Shown here: positions 1-11,400 of the stretch, piece after piece
How the letters are laid out: the number at the start of each line of letters is the position of its first letter
Position numbering within the stretch: position 1 is the stretch's first letter
NCBI GenBank assembly: GCA_029465975.1
Contig: CM055743.1
Span: 12,766,145-12,830,144, forward strand
Reading direction: 5' to 3'
Origin: Dallia pectoralis
Lineage: Eukaryota; Chordata; Actinopteri; Esociformes; Umbridae
Length of the DNA: 64,000 nucleotides
Notes under the pieces: model-generated
Databases searched by the model: none
What the model saw: only the letters and a program-made list of their open reading frames with translations
What the model was told of the DNA's origin: nothing
Program-made: the position numbers and the translations under genes

Positions 1-1328
1 TAAATGGAGGTACTGGCCCTTGTATTAATGTGCATTAGGAAAGGAATATCCTTTTGAAGATTGGGAAGGAAAGAAGTTTCCATGTAGTATGTTCTTGCTT
101 TTCTAGGTAGTTCTTGCTTGCTAATGTGGTTCAACATATTATTGCTTGATATTTGCTGGTTTACAGGTAGAACAGGCGTAGACGTGGTCAGGATAACAGG
201 CTGGTAGTCGAATACAGGAATCACTAATAAGCACAAGACAATGGTTAGGCAGACACGGAGTAGATAGACGGAACTAGGAACTGGTACACGGGTAAACTAG
301 ATTGATAATAGAATTCAGAACGCTCAGCAAGTCGGACAACGAACAATACCTGGCACTGGTTGTGAGTCAGAGGGATCTCATTATCCTCTGCATGATTACT
401 CACAGGTGTGATCAGAACTCAGGTGAATTGAAACGGGTCTGATTACTCCCCCTCACTGGCGATCAGGGAAGTGTCAGACCCGGCATAGAGGAGGACAAAC
501 CCCTGTTCCTTACACAAGTCACAATTTATTTACTGACCATAAAACATTTGCTGGCATAATGGAAAATATTTCAAACTGTAACTTATAACCTCACAAGCTG
601 CAAATTACTCTTCAAAATGTATTCACCGACACGAGCTGCAACAATGGCGGCTTTTCCACAGGCTCGGTGCTTAGTGAAGTAGCACGTCGCAGCATGTACG
701 CACGTAACTTTTTGAGTACAATGACGAAAAATAATTAAAGTGGTTGAGCACTGTAAACTTGAGATTACAAATTTGTACTAATGACTACGAAAAATTGCGG
801 AGAATAGACTTTTATGAATTTTTGACATAACAGAACTAATTTTCTTTAACAAGCTTTTACTGTTCGGTCTTACAGTGTGGTTAAAGAATGGTAAAATTAA
901 AACATTTGATAATAATCAATGCAGCGTGGCATTGAGGCAATCAGCCAAAGACACAGCTGAGGTGTTATGGAAGCCAAGTTTGGTTTGATAGCAGCCTTCA
1001 GCTCTGTATTGTTGGGTGTGGTGTATTTTATTTTCCTCTTCACTGTACACCACAGATTCAACTTTTTAAGTCAGGCGAGTCGGCTGGCCAATCAAGCGCT
1101 GTAATACCATGGGCAGCAAACCAGTTACCAGGCGTTTGGCACTGTGGGCAGGTGCCAACTCCTGTTGGAAAAGGAAAACAGCATCTCCATAAAGCTGGTC
1201 AGCAGATGGAAGCATGAAGTACTCTAAAAGATCCTGGTAGAGAGCTAAAAACTGGAAAGATTGGCAGCCAAAAGTGGTGCAGACTTTCGGGGTGACTAAG
1301 GCAATGTACTTGCTTGAGTGTAGACTGC
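1..1328. other. Unassigned sequence with a possible dispersed repeat
   Basis: No gene is seen. From about 165 to 530 the base use shifts to an A/G-rich block (many agg, gga and gac words) followed by a short C-rich end. This resembles dispersed repeat sequence of teleost genomes, but I could not find terminal repeats or coding sequence to assign a class. The rest, 530-1328, is AT-rich with no supported feature. Confidence 0.3.
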
Positions 1329-1460
1329 GGAAGGGATAGGGTTGCCAACTTTGTCACTATGAAATGAGGGACAAAAGGTGGGCTGGTTTTGTGCGAAATT
1401 AGCCTACAGTTTATGATTTTTAGGCTTCGCTTGCCGCTATTTTGTCAGTTTCCACAGTAG

Positions 1461-2263
1461 TTACCCCGAACATTTAGCTAATGTGGCCTTCTTGTGCATT
1501 TCTGCGGAAGCATGTTTATTCAAGTCATTCTCACCTCCATGGGCAACTGAAAATTCCCTGCGACATAAAGCACAGAAGGCTTTTGTTGCGTCACTGCTGA
1601 CGGGCTTAATCCATGTATTTTTTTCTTCCCAATTTTTTTTGTAGCTGCACATCTCTCATCTCATCTTCAACCGCTTATCCGGGGTCGGGTCGCGGGGGTA
1701 GCAGCTCTAGCAGGGGACCCCAAACTTCCCTTTCCCGGGCAACATTAGCCAGCTCTGACTGGGGAATCCCGAGGCGTTCCCAGGCCAGTGTGGAGATATA
1801 ATCTCTCCACCTAGTCCTGGGTCTTCCCGAGGTCTCCTCCCAGCTGGACGTGCCTGGAACACCTCTCTAGGGAGGCGCCCAGGTGGCATTCGTACAAGAT
1901 GCCCGAACCACCTCAACTGGCTCCTTTCTATGCAAAGGAGCAGCGGCTCTACTCCGAGTTCCTCTCGGATGACTGAGCTTCTCACCCTATCCCTAAGGGA
2001 GAGGCCAGCCACCTTTCTGAGAAAACCCATTTCGGCCGCTTGTACCCGCGATCTCGTTCTTTCGGTCATGACCCAGCTTTCATGACCATAGGTGAGGGTA
2101 GGAACAAAGATTGACCGGTAGATCGAGAGCTTTGCCTTTCGGCTCAGCTCTCTTTTCGTCACAACGGTGCGGTGAAGCGAATGCAACACCGCCCCCGCTG
2201 CTCCGATCCTCCGACCAATCTCCCGTAGCTGCACAGTCTTTTCTTTTTTGCAGTATTAACATA
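1461..2263 (-). pseudogene. BED-like zinc-finger N-terminus of a hAT transposase, split by Rex3
   Basis: Minus-strand reading at 1461-1651 gives a short peptide with CALC, then an H-x5-H pair (KHASAEMHKK), preceded by a W-rich start (NWEEKNTWIKP). This is the C2H2/BED-type DNA-binding finger found at the N-terminus of many hAT proteins. Reading across the Rex3 insertion (1652-2224, one copy of its 11-bp duplication removed) stays in frame with a lysine-rich lead from 2236-2263. The frame stops at 1461 and no transposase follows. It is a broken first exon, inferred from motif and context; the exact family is not determined. Confidence 0.6.
1652..2224 (-). mobile_element. Rex3 (RTE-clade) LINE, 5'-truncated, copy 1
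   Basis: The minus strand encodes the C-terminal part of a reverse transcriptase protein: KRELSRKAKLSIYRSIF, LTYGHESWVMTERTR, QLRWFGHLVRMPPGRLP. This tail is characteristic of teleost Rex3. The 3' end (low coordinates) is short and ends in gatgagatgagagatg, matching the GATG-repeat 3' end known for Rex3. The target duplication gtagctgcaca is present at 1641-1651 and 2225-2235. The C-terminus is frameshifted near 1790. The copy is 5'-truncated, as is usual for this family, and lies within the hAT element. Confidence 0.92.
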
Positions 2264-2316
2264 TTTACTGTTTTATCCACATGACAAATCGATTATAGAC
2301 TGAACAACGTTCTTTA

Positions 2317-2338
2317 TGTGTGTGTGTGTGTGTGTGTG
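2317..2338. repeat. (TG)n microsatellite
   Basis: Eleven uninterrupted TG units lie within the hAT element, just outside the Rex3 insertion. Confidence 0.95.
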
Positions 2339-3498
2339 GAATTGACCCTTCGCTTAGTCACGCCCTCCTTAGTTACTGTTGCTATACGCCTGTCAAGCTT
2401 TCGAGTCTGGCACGTCTATTGCAATGTGTATGCACCGGTGTCAGACATTCCCAATTAGATATTTAGTCATTTTTGGCGAACAGGTGAAATATCTGAAATG
2501 GCAAGACAAAAGGGGCTGCAGTATGCATTCTAGGGATATATCCACGACATAATATGCAACCGATTAGAGAATAACGTCTTTAAAATTGAAGCTAAAGCCT
2601 AGGTCCCAGCGCAAGCAGCAACTGCATAACCATTCAAGTGGGAAACACACACATTGAGGAACAGCTATGTTCATGCACAACAGGGTAAGTGAATATAATC
2701 TAACAAATCTTGTGGCATAAGCCATTTGCTTGACCACTTTACAATGCTAACATTCTACTGCTTATATTTTAGCGCGCCAGGCTACTGCTTACGGTAGTTC
2801 GGTAGTAAGTAAGCAAATAAAAACCGTATGCGGAGACCAATATAAAGTATAAAGCATGAGAGCATGTGTGTTCTGTAATACATCTCGCTGCCCAAATAAA
2901 GTGTACCTATAGTAAGCACATGACTACTGTACTGTTAATGAACTGATTAAGTTCGCATACCAACCTTTTCCTTGGAGATCTCCGGCAAGCCCCCTGATGT
3001 TCGGTCCTTAGACCTAATACCGGGAGAGCCGCGATTGGATTGGGGTACTCACAAGTATTTTAAAGTATGTCAGCGAGCCTCCGTCCACGCCCAGGCATTT
3101 CTCCCCTTGGGTTTTAGTTTTTGGGAAAGTAAAAAATTCCACCTCCGCGTCCAAACTTTTAGGATATCAGCTATCAGATTTACACAATCCATAAGCACAA
3201 TTGGCATGTTTCCCTTGCTCAAATGCTTGACAGACCTCCTGCGCCTAGTTACGGTTGCTAAACCACGATTGGCCTGTGGCGGTTTTCGGGCGTGGCTTAG
3301 CGAAGGGCGCATTTACTTAGCGTATACTGATGCGCGTGAGAGGGGGGCTGGCTGTGTGATATGTGATTGGATGATGATGATAGGTCAGGTGTGAGGTGTC
3401 GCCCTGTCAGTGATCATTCTCAATCTCAAGTGTTGTCGGGACAGTTGGCAACCCTAGGAAGGGAGGGGAGTGCTATCGTGACTAGAGAGCTTTGATAC

Positions 3499-4071
3499 TA
3501 GTGATTAGTTGTTCGCGAACAATTTGTTCTTTTTGAACTAATCTTTTAAGTGAACGTAATGAACTGAATCCGCCCAAAAAATATTTGTTTGTTTGAGTCT
3601 CTTCTCACTATCCAGCTTTTGCTGAAAACATTTGGTGAACGGACTGTGAAGAACAAATTAATTAATTCGCAAACGAATCAGTGAATTGGTAGAAAAAAAA
3701 TACATTCTATCTGAACAAACGAGTTACGTGACAACTTGACTATAACCTAAAGCCATGAGCCAAGTTGTCTTTAAGTCATACATAGAAATTTTCAATTTAA
3801 CCAAATATATTTCACAATGGCCAATTGTAGTTCTTATATAACAGTCTATTTAGCCTATACACAAACCTTAACTGAATTTCGGGGTCGTGGGGACAAAATG
3901 GAGTGTCAAACTTGTTTTTTACATCGCTATACACCAGCAGCCATCTGGTTACAGGTGCAGGGAGGACTCGCTAAACAAATCGAATCGGTGAATGAATCAG
4001 TGAACTAATCTTTTTTGTGAACTAAATCAAAATATTTGAGTCCCTGAGAAGAATCGAAACGCCCATCACTA
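3499..4071. mobile_element. hAT-like MITE, 573 bp
   Basis: The left end begins tagtgat (3499) and the right end closes atcacta (4071). The flanking 8 bp are tttgatac (3491-3498) and ttagatac (4072-4079), a 7 of 8 match. The inner arms carry inverted words of the type gaattcgttcac/gtgaatgaatc seen in short non-autonomous hAT elements of fish. There is no coding capacity. It sits only 34 bp from the right duplication of the larger hAT element. Confidence 0.65.
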
Positions 4072-4079
4072 TTAGATAC

Positions 4080-6538
4080 TGCGGTTCACATGTGGTCTTC
4101 ACCTCACCGTGACAAAAGGCTTGAAATGTTTCACATGTTATGTGTAATAATCTAGAATATTTGTAGATGTCCTGTTCGGTCCATGAGCAAGTCTAATTGT
4201 GCCGTTGACGTGGAAGTCGAATCAGGTAACTGATTAGGGCTGCCCCCTGCACCTCAGATTTGGATAAAATGCAGAGGACACATGGGGAAGGCATTCAGTT
4301 GTACAACTGACAATATTGGTCTATTCTTATTCCTATGTATCTTGTATCTTGGGGCAGGATGTTAGTTGATTCTGACCATGTAGGCTATTAGCATGAGACA
4401 CAGTATGCCATCACAACTCAAGACTAAACAATATCTGTACAATAGACCATTGAAATGGTCTCAGCGAAGTTGAATTTCCCATTTCAATGGTATACAGAGG
4501 TAGAGGTAGAGGGACATGCATTGGAAGTGGTTCAAATGAGTCAAATATCATTTGTCTTTCTCTGTGCAAATACAGGCTAGCATGGCGTAAGAATCCCTGT
4601 TTATAACGTGAGAAGGGTTCAACATACATATTTCCTTGTGAGCTCAATCTTATCTTTTTTATTTAACATATTAGAAGTTACATAAACACCTTAATTTAAT
4701 CACCTGAACCTGTCAGGAAATGTGGACAAGATCAAGACTAAGGAGACATGTTTAAATTTACCTGTAGTGTAGGACCGTTTTTTTTGCCTTTTTCCGTCAG
4801 CATGTCAACTCTCACAGTCACAGGCCATTGATTAGAAAGTGGCTTTATCCATTCAGCTGCATTGTGCTAAAATGGAATGAAAGCGTAGTATTCCAAAGTG
4901 TATTTTAAAATTTGAAAAGAAGAAAAAAAGATGAAGAAAAATGGCGGCATAGCAAGATTAATATGAATCACTGAAAGACCTAGTACATATTAAGAAACCC
5001 TAAATCAAGAGAGGGAAGAGTAGTGTGAGATTTCTGTTCATCTCCCACAGACAGGAAGTCCTAAAACGTGGACTGCCTGGTTGATGCTCTTTCTGTTTCA
5101 AGGCCTTCCTATGGGTAGAGAACGAGCGGTTTTAGCGTGCTTGTTGCTAACTTCTAATGCTAGCTCAGAGGATTAAGGGGAGAGCAGCTTACAATGTGTC
5201 AGCAGGAGAGAGCCACTACATCATCATGTGCTTATGTACCTGTAATATCAACCGTCTAATCGTTTCAACAGTTGTTCTGGAAATCTTTTAGCGTTTTGAG
5301 GTACTATATGTAGCCTCGTTACAAAGTCTTCTTCTGCTAGAGTAACACAGGTGAAACCTGCCCTTGTTATCGCAGGGTTAGCCAACACTGAGCATAATGA
5401 GGTAGACTTTAATGCCTTTGTGGAGATGAAAGGTATGAGATGTTGTAGGAACGTCCTAGACAAGCACAATTACCTTCTGCATGCAGGTCTGGGTGGGATT
5501 GTATCACATTAAATCCTTTCACGCCTCCAAATTCCACCTTGTAGTAATCAAAGGGTCCGGGGGTTTATGGGAAACATTCTGGAGTATATTGAGGGGACTT
5601 CCAAAATGGGACGTGTTGTCAAGCCCTCCCATGAGCTGCACAAATCATTCGACTGAACTTGAACGAAATCGTGCGGACATAATTAAGGAGGTGCTACATC
5701 TTCTGGCAAACCCGGATATACTATATGTCAACTCGGATTAACACTATATTCCCTGAAGAAGACAAATGAAAAATGCCCGAGACGCGTCGTTTTCCAGTTC
5801 TGGATCTAATTGTAGTGCGTTGATTCATTTAACAGCTTTTGATGAGGTGCGTGCAGAATTAAACCTTGTGTTATAATGCCGTGTCTGTGTGTCTTCACAA
5901 ACGGTAATTAGCCAGTAAAAACAGTAACACCTTTGAACTGGTTTGAGAGGCTCAATATGCAGTAATGCATATATAACTGCCTGTGCACAAACAAAGCACA
6001 ACAAAATAATACTACGTATTTGTACGAAATGGTATAACTGCCAAGTAATTTAGGCCCTTTCTATTCTGCCCACCATTAAAATAGCACTGGTGGTTGGTGT
6101 GTTGTACAATTAGCTCATCTGGAAGCAGTTAAGGCTGCGTACTTGGCACTAGGGAGGTTCCGACAGAACCAAAGCAGCACGGCGCAATGCAGCCAGGCCC
6201 AGCCTTCCAGTCTCCTGGTTGGAATCAAAAGACCGATTTGGCACTAATGTATTTCCACCCTTGACGTCCATGTACGGGGGGGGGGGGCTTCTTATAGCAT
6301 TGACTTTTAGTGGTACTTTGCTTGTATTCTTTTCAGTTATTGGACAGAACGTACATGGTTCATGGAAGTTTAGGGGAGACTGAGGGATAGAGAGATCATT
6401 GGGCTGAGTGAAGTGGTGTACTAGGGGGCGTATGCTTTAAAGTAGTTTAAGTTATGTCAATCATAAAATGGAACCTATTGATTGGTGGTTTGGTACACAA
6501 CAAACCCAATGCCTTCTTACACCTAGTAAAAACAACAC
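4080..6538. other. No recognised gene or repeat
   Basis: The sequence is AT-rich with only short open frames. A near-palindrome around 4444-4492 (accattgaaatggt and its partner) and a G10 run near 6280 are the only local structures. The phrase ccctgaagaagac followed by cgagacgcgtcg near 5750 faintly resembles a motif seen in some retroelement ends, which is not enough to call. Confidence 0.4.
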
Positions 6539-6903
6539 TACAGTTCAAAAGTTTGGGGTCGCTTAAACAACAAAACAACAATGAAAGAAAAGTATATATA
6601 TATTTTGTTCATAACTTATATTCATCAGAAATACAGTGTAGACCTCGTAAATGATGTCAATGACTATTGGAGCGGCAAATTGCTGCTTCTTACTGAAATA
6701 TCTACATAGGCTTTTTTTAGACTATACATATCAGCCTATACCAGTCATGTGTTGCAATTTAATGTTGTGTTAGCTAATCCAAGTTAATTATTTGAAAACG
6801 CTAATTGGTCATCATAGCGGAAAACGGCTTTGCCGATTAAAAATGCAATGAAACTGTCATGGATTGACCGGCGTAGTGTGGTGTAGCAAGCTGGCGTGAC
6901 AGC

Positions 6904-7421
6904 GGCAGCCATCTCGGGCTCTGTCTCCTGCAACTCCAGCCATGCCCTCCACCACGTCCTAATTACCGCCGAGGGCTGTTCATCTAACCCCTCTGGGGGT
7001 TTTTCTGTCCCTGACGTAGGTGGCAGAAAAGGGTCTTCCCACGGCTGGGGTTGTGGCTGTAGCTCAAGGGGTTTCTCCCCCCCTGTCTGCAGCCCCGGAG
7101 CAGTGGGTGCCTGGCCATGCAGCACCAGGACCGTGGGTGTTCTCTCCGCGGTCCTCCCGGAACACCTCCTTAGCTCCCCCCCAAAAACTTATTTTTGGAA
7201 GCTGTCGGGGTGCCCTCTTGCCTTCCTCCGTGAAGGACCGCGGACCCGATGTAATCAGCCCTGATAGCTGCATGGGTGGCTCATATCCAAAATAAGCGCA
7301 GACCAGTCCCACTGCTCCGTGGGGCGACGGTGAGCTTCCTCTCTCGGGGCGCTATAGCTTGCCCCCCCGAGGAATCCACTCACCGCTCGGCTCTGCTGGC
7401 TATCTTGGTGGTTCAGCATTC
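6904..7421 (-). pseudogene. Remnant internal coding region of the LTR element
   Basis: An open minus-strand frame starts about 10 bp inside the 5' LTR (MLNHQDSQQSRAVSGFLGG) and looks like the N-terminus of a gag-type protein. It breaks after about 50 residues. Further on, another frame gives a P/E/Q-rich stretch (LELQPQPQPWEDPF). Protease, reverse transcriptase, RNase H and integrase are all absent. The junction suggests one large internal deletion before or during the last transposition, because the element still has an intact target duplication. Confidence 0.5.
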
Positions 7422-7796
7422 TGCCATGGATTGACCGGCGTAGTGTGGTGTAGCAAGCCATTTGCAGGAGCCGAATAATCGGTTAGGTAGTTTTATTATA
7501 AGAAGTAAATCAAAACAAACCGTAAACGGCGACAAAACACGTACTCAGTTGGCTGAAATCAAAGGTGCGCATATAGCGACTTAAAACACTCATCCAGACG
7601 ACAACTAATTATAATACGTGGAACAAACACACTCACCTCTAATTTACCGTGCCATGTAACAATGCTGAACAAGGAGTGACTTGTTAGCTCCCCTTTTATA
7701 GCCCACTAGATTACAAACAGCTGAGTGACAAAACGTAAACAAGGAAGTGAATCACCGAAAGGTCTTTGTAGCCACGCCCCCACACCAATCGTGACA
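7422..7796 (-). repeat. 5' long terminal repeat of the deleted Ty3-like element
   Basis: This is 375 bp with TG...CA ends in minus orientation. Its last 36 bp or so (7422-7459) are repeated nearly exactly at 6855-6892, which identifies the LTR unit. The other end carries TGTCACG, which recurs at 6903-6897 as the start of the 3' LTR. Confidence 0.8.
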
Positions 7797-7944
7797 GAAA
7801 CTAGCATTCTTAAGACTAACTGAGTTACTGGATCAGTGGATTGTGGTTCGATTAAAGGCTTAAAATGGCCTGAAACAAAAACCTTTCTTCAGAATCTCGT
7901 CAGTCTAATTCTGTTTTGAGAATATAAGTATTGAATTATTCGAC

Positions 7945-8092
7945 CAGCCCCCGGAGGTGGAGGGCATGGCTGGAGCTGCCTGCATCCCTGGCCTGCAGCG
8001 TGTCAAGGCCGGTTCCCGCCTACAGCGTTCCAGAGCTGGTCCCGGTTCCCGCCTACAACTTGGCTTTTATGCACTACACCTCCCGGTTCATG
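7945..8092 (+). other. Retroelement tail fragment inside the Tc1 element
   Basis: This GC-rich segment stands out from its AT-rich surroundings. It reads VPAYSVPELVPVPAY on the plus strand, the same repeating style as the SEPVPGYSAS tail at 34.3-34.6 kb, which lies just upstream of an LTR. Its start (ggtggagggcatggctgga) is also the reverse complement of bases near 6933-6955, so related DNA lies on both strands within one Tc1 copy. It ends at ttcatgaca, an LTR-like CA end. Confidence 0.45.
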
Positions 8093-8179
8093 ACAATATA
8101 CTTCTGTTTTAAAACAATACAGTTCTGGCCAAATAAAATAACTAATTTAGTATGACACCTACAACAGAACAACAACCCA

Positions 8180-8455
8180 AAGCACAGCTCCAATCTATGC
8201 GAGAACTATTTAGGGAAGAAGCAGTCAGCTAGTATTCTGTGTTCAGTGACCAGCACAGTCGCCGGATCTCAACCCAATTTGACCCTGTGGTGGGAGCAGC
8301 AATTCACTAGAGACCAGAATGCCAACTGTCTGCAAGGCTGTAATTGCTGCAAAAACAGGAGTCTTTGAAGAAAGCAATTATTTTCTCAGTAAAGTGTCCT
8401 ATTCAAACAAATTTCAAGCATGTTTTCATTCAGAACAAAGTGACCTCAAACTTTT
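8180..8455 (+). pseudogene. Tc1 transposase C-terminal remnant
   Basis: The nucleotide run agaccagaatgccaactgtc followed by a lysine/asparagine-poor frame with stops matches the end of the coding region and right subterminal zone of the Tc1 family whose ends bracket it. Several stops and indels break the frame, and no catalytic residue survives. Confidence 0.55.
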
Positions 8456-8460
8456 GAATT

Positions 8461-11400
8461 ATATATATATATATTTATATTGTATATATTGTTAAATGTA
8501 ATGGGCCCATTGACATGGCCGACCCAACCTCAGAACACATTAGCATGGTAATACCAGACAAACCACAATCACACACTAGAACGGACCAGAAACAACAACA
8601 AGAAAATAATAACCTACATGTAAATACTAAAACAAAGACATGCTCAGAATGAAGTCCCCTAAACAGGGCCCTAACGCTTACATCAAGATTGGTGGAATGC
8701 TTGTTTTGAAAGCCAACCGGTAACACATATTTCCAAAAACAGACTAGGATTACTATAATCTCCATAAAGACATAAATACATACAATCACAATAATCACTC
8801 ACTTGTGCGGGTTCTTAATATCGCTTCCCTTTTATTGGAGAGTAAATGCTAGGTTTGGCCAGAATGATTACTATATCCTGGTATGCTAGTTTATAGCTTC
8901 TCTAGCAAAAAATGTCAGCGATAGAGCAATTGTTATTCATCTAGGAAGGAATGCAATTATAAGTACATTATGGGAGAAGCTGAGAACAGCAGTACAGGAT
9001 GTGCAGATGAGAATGCCCTTACCCCAGCCTCAAAGACACTTTGCATATCTTCAATACAAGCAGCTAAGCCATGCCCCTCCTCACCTACTCTCACCATGGT
9101 AATGCCCTGGCATAGTCACAGTCTCATTGGCACAGACCATCTGTGGTTTTTGCTTTATTGGAGGGAAGAGTGTGTGTGTGTGTGTGTGCGTGCAGGCGGG
9201 TGGAGGAATGTGAAAGCGCATTGTGTTCAACCATATATGCGTTTCAGTTTATAACGGTACATTAGAGTTAGCATCGGTCTAGCGCACTGTGTGACCTCCA
9301 TCTCTTAATGCGTTCTGCTGACACAGTTGTCCAACTTGAGTGGGCTTTAATGGAGAAAGCAGCAGTGATTGTACCACTGAAATTACCCGATGACAGGGAA
9401 CTAATCCAAATCCGGACATTCACAAAGGTCACATTTCCGTAATCGGCTGTTGTATGACTTTTTTATCTTATGGTGTGGCATTATTTCCGTTCAACCATAC
9501 GGCAATGTATTCACCATTTTAAATCAGTTTCAGATTTCTTTAGTAGGCTTCTTAATGTTTTGCTCTAAAATCCCCTCTGAGACTAGTTGCATTTCAATCA
9601 ACATAATCACTAACAGCAAAGCCCTTTCTCTCCCTCTGACCAGTAAATTTCAACCAACATACAGAACATTGTACTGTATCGTCCAGATCTGACTGCATAA
9701 TAAGATACACCGCAACTACGCCAGCCTTCATCTTACATGAATTACCAAACCCCGCTAACACGATGCTAGCGCAAGTACCGTATTTCAAACAAACAGTTAA
9801 ACCCCGGTATGATTTTCATGTAGCCTGTCATATCGTAACAACTGCCCAGAGACTCAGCAATATTATATACTGTAGGGCTGGACTTTAACGTTTTGTTTTG
9901 CTTGTACAATCAATGGCCAATCACGCCTCGTAAGGGAATGGGAGGGTTTTTATACAGTTTTGTACTGTTGTTGAGGACTACCTTTGGAGACATTTGGGCA
10001 TCGATGCAGGAGAGGCTGCAGAAAAGTGAGACATTGGCGCAGTGGTATATTTCAAGGCTTGGACCGGACCCACGTTCTGCCAGCGGGGTGCGTGTTCGTG
10101 TTTGCTTCGTTTTTATGTGTGTGTGTGCCGTGTGTTCGATGGGCACTGGGGAGACAGACGGTAGAGGCACCCTGGCTATCCTCCCCTCTGCTGGTGCGCG
10201 AGATGGGCAGAAATGCCTGATCAGTGAAGAAAGGGGGTCGTGTTCATTCTGAGACAAAAGTCAAGGAACACTTCAAGGTGAAACAGCCGTTGCCCTGTGA
10301 GGACAATCGAATTGTAAACAGTGAATAAAAATGTTGATAATATTGAACATATGTTTTTGTTCAGGTGACTAGTTTGACCTGAAAGTTTTGATACAAATTG
10401 TCCAATTCAATATGGCATTAATGCTTTCTGGAACTGTGTTTGTGATGTCATTGTTCTTTCTTTAACATCCCGGTATTTGGGGATTTTGCCACCTGAGGAG
10501 GATAGCTTACATACTGAACATACAACCCAGATTCTGGGTTAAGTTATGGTCAAATTAGACTAATTGGATATTGGGCAAACGCCAAAAGACAGAAAGAAGG
10601 CACTGATAGATGACATTGATAGATGACATTGATAGATGACATTGATAGATGACATTGTTCTAAAACAAAAAAAGTGTTTTAGAGTTTGTGTTTTAGAGCA
10701 TATAATAGCAAGTATTCTCCACTTTTTGCTCTCGTCTCTATTCACACTCCCTCAACCTCGGCCCATTTTTTATAAGACCACACTGGCTCTCTTCAGAACC
10801 AGCTGACACGCCATCTGGCCACACTAACCCATGTCAAGTACAACCCCCTCTACCCCCGCCAAAAATACAAAAAAGGACATAAACAACAACCGTCATGCTA
10901 ATTATGACCATCACATCTGTTGTCATCGCGTTGTTCACTTTTAGTTTTGTTTTTTTTGTGCGTAATTGGATATCGGTCGGGGGGGGGGCAGGTTTGAACC
11001 CGTTCTGCGGCAGTACACGTGCACCGGAGGCGGGAGCTCACAACGCAGTACCACCCGCGGCTACGCTTGTCATCACATTTTGAAATGCATTATTTGATGT
11101 ACGCAGGAGGCATTATCATCTATGACTTTGATTAATCATCTGTGAAACCCCAAGCTGCAGATACAGCATGGAGTAACCTTACATTGTGCTGACAGATTTA
11201 CTAGCTGGTTCACTCCAAACGTGGCTGAGATTTACAGCAGTCTGGTTGCCTTTGAGCCCCAGACACCTCATAGAGGAGCGCAAGCGTGTTTCTTTTAAGA
11301 TTAATAATTGTAGTACGAGTATTTAGGACGCAAACTGTCCCTTTAGGACACTTAAAGTCACACTGTGCCAAAGTGACACAAGAACAAATAAAAACAGGCT

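Larger units (their letters stand above)
1337..3456 (-). mobile_element. hAT DNA transposon, decayed, with exact 8-bp target duplication
   Basis: The ends are inverted: tagggttgccaac at 1337-1349 matches the reverse complement of gttggcaacccta at 3444-3456. Both are flanked by the same 8 bp, ggaaggga (1329-1336 and 3457-3464). An 8-bp duplication with a TAGGG-type end is the hallmark of the hAT superfamily. Inside lies a minus-strand remnant of a zinc-finger exon. A second inner inverted pair (about 2345-2367 against 3288-3310) adds subterminal structure. No DDE domain or dimerisation domain is visible, so this is a non-autonomous or gutted copy. A Rex3 retrotransposon later landed inside it. 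Confidence 0.88.
6855..7796 (-). mobile_element. Ty3-like LTR retrotransposon, internally deleted, 942 bp
   Basis: The element is flanked by an exact 5-bp duplication, gaaac (6850-6854 and 7797-7801). On the minus strand it begins TGTCACGATTGG and ends CCATGACA. The 5' LTR is complete (7796-7422). The 3' LTR keeps only its first 9 or so and last 39 bp (6903-6855), so it lost its middle. About 520 bp of internal sequence remain where a full element would have 4-5 kb. The internal part reads as a gag-like start directly joined to a proline/glutamate-rich tail. Family placement rests on LTR form and remnant coding style, so Ty3 is an inference. Confidence 0.82.
6541..8460 (+). mobile_element. 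Tc1-like transposon, decayed, carrying nested retroelement DNA
   Basis: The left end cagttcaaaagtttggggtc (from 6541, preceded by TA) matches the reverse complement of the right end near 8442-8460. This is the terminal repeat of a very common fish Tc1 family. Sequence inside the left end (6561-6850) and 7800-7920 (the region that normally leads into the transposase start) fits that family. The transposase gene is mostly lost: only a C-terminal scrap remains (about 8180-8455). A 0.9-kb LTR element (6855-7796) and a second retroelement scrap (about 7945-8092) occupy its place. The right end runs into a TA microsatellite. Confidence 0.8.

Noticed and set aside
4440..4500. Short inverted repeat resembling a terminator or MITE
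   Set aside because: Too short, no flanking duplication, and no matching element elsewhere in the window.
9990..10065. tRNA-like A-box word (ttggcgcagtgg) that could mark a tRNA or SINE
   Set aside because: No B box at the right distance and no cloverleaf could be drawn.
10980..11085. ggtttgaaccc word resembling a tRNA B box
   Set aside because: No convincing A box or tRNA fold on either strand. A SINE remains possible but is not supported.
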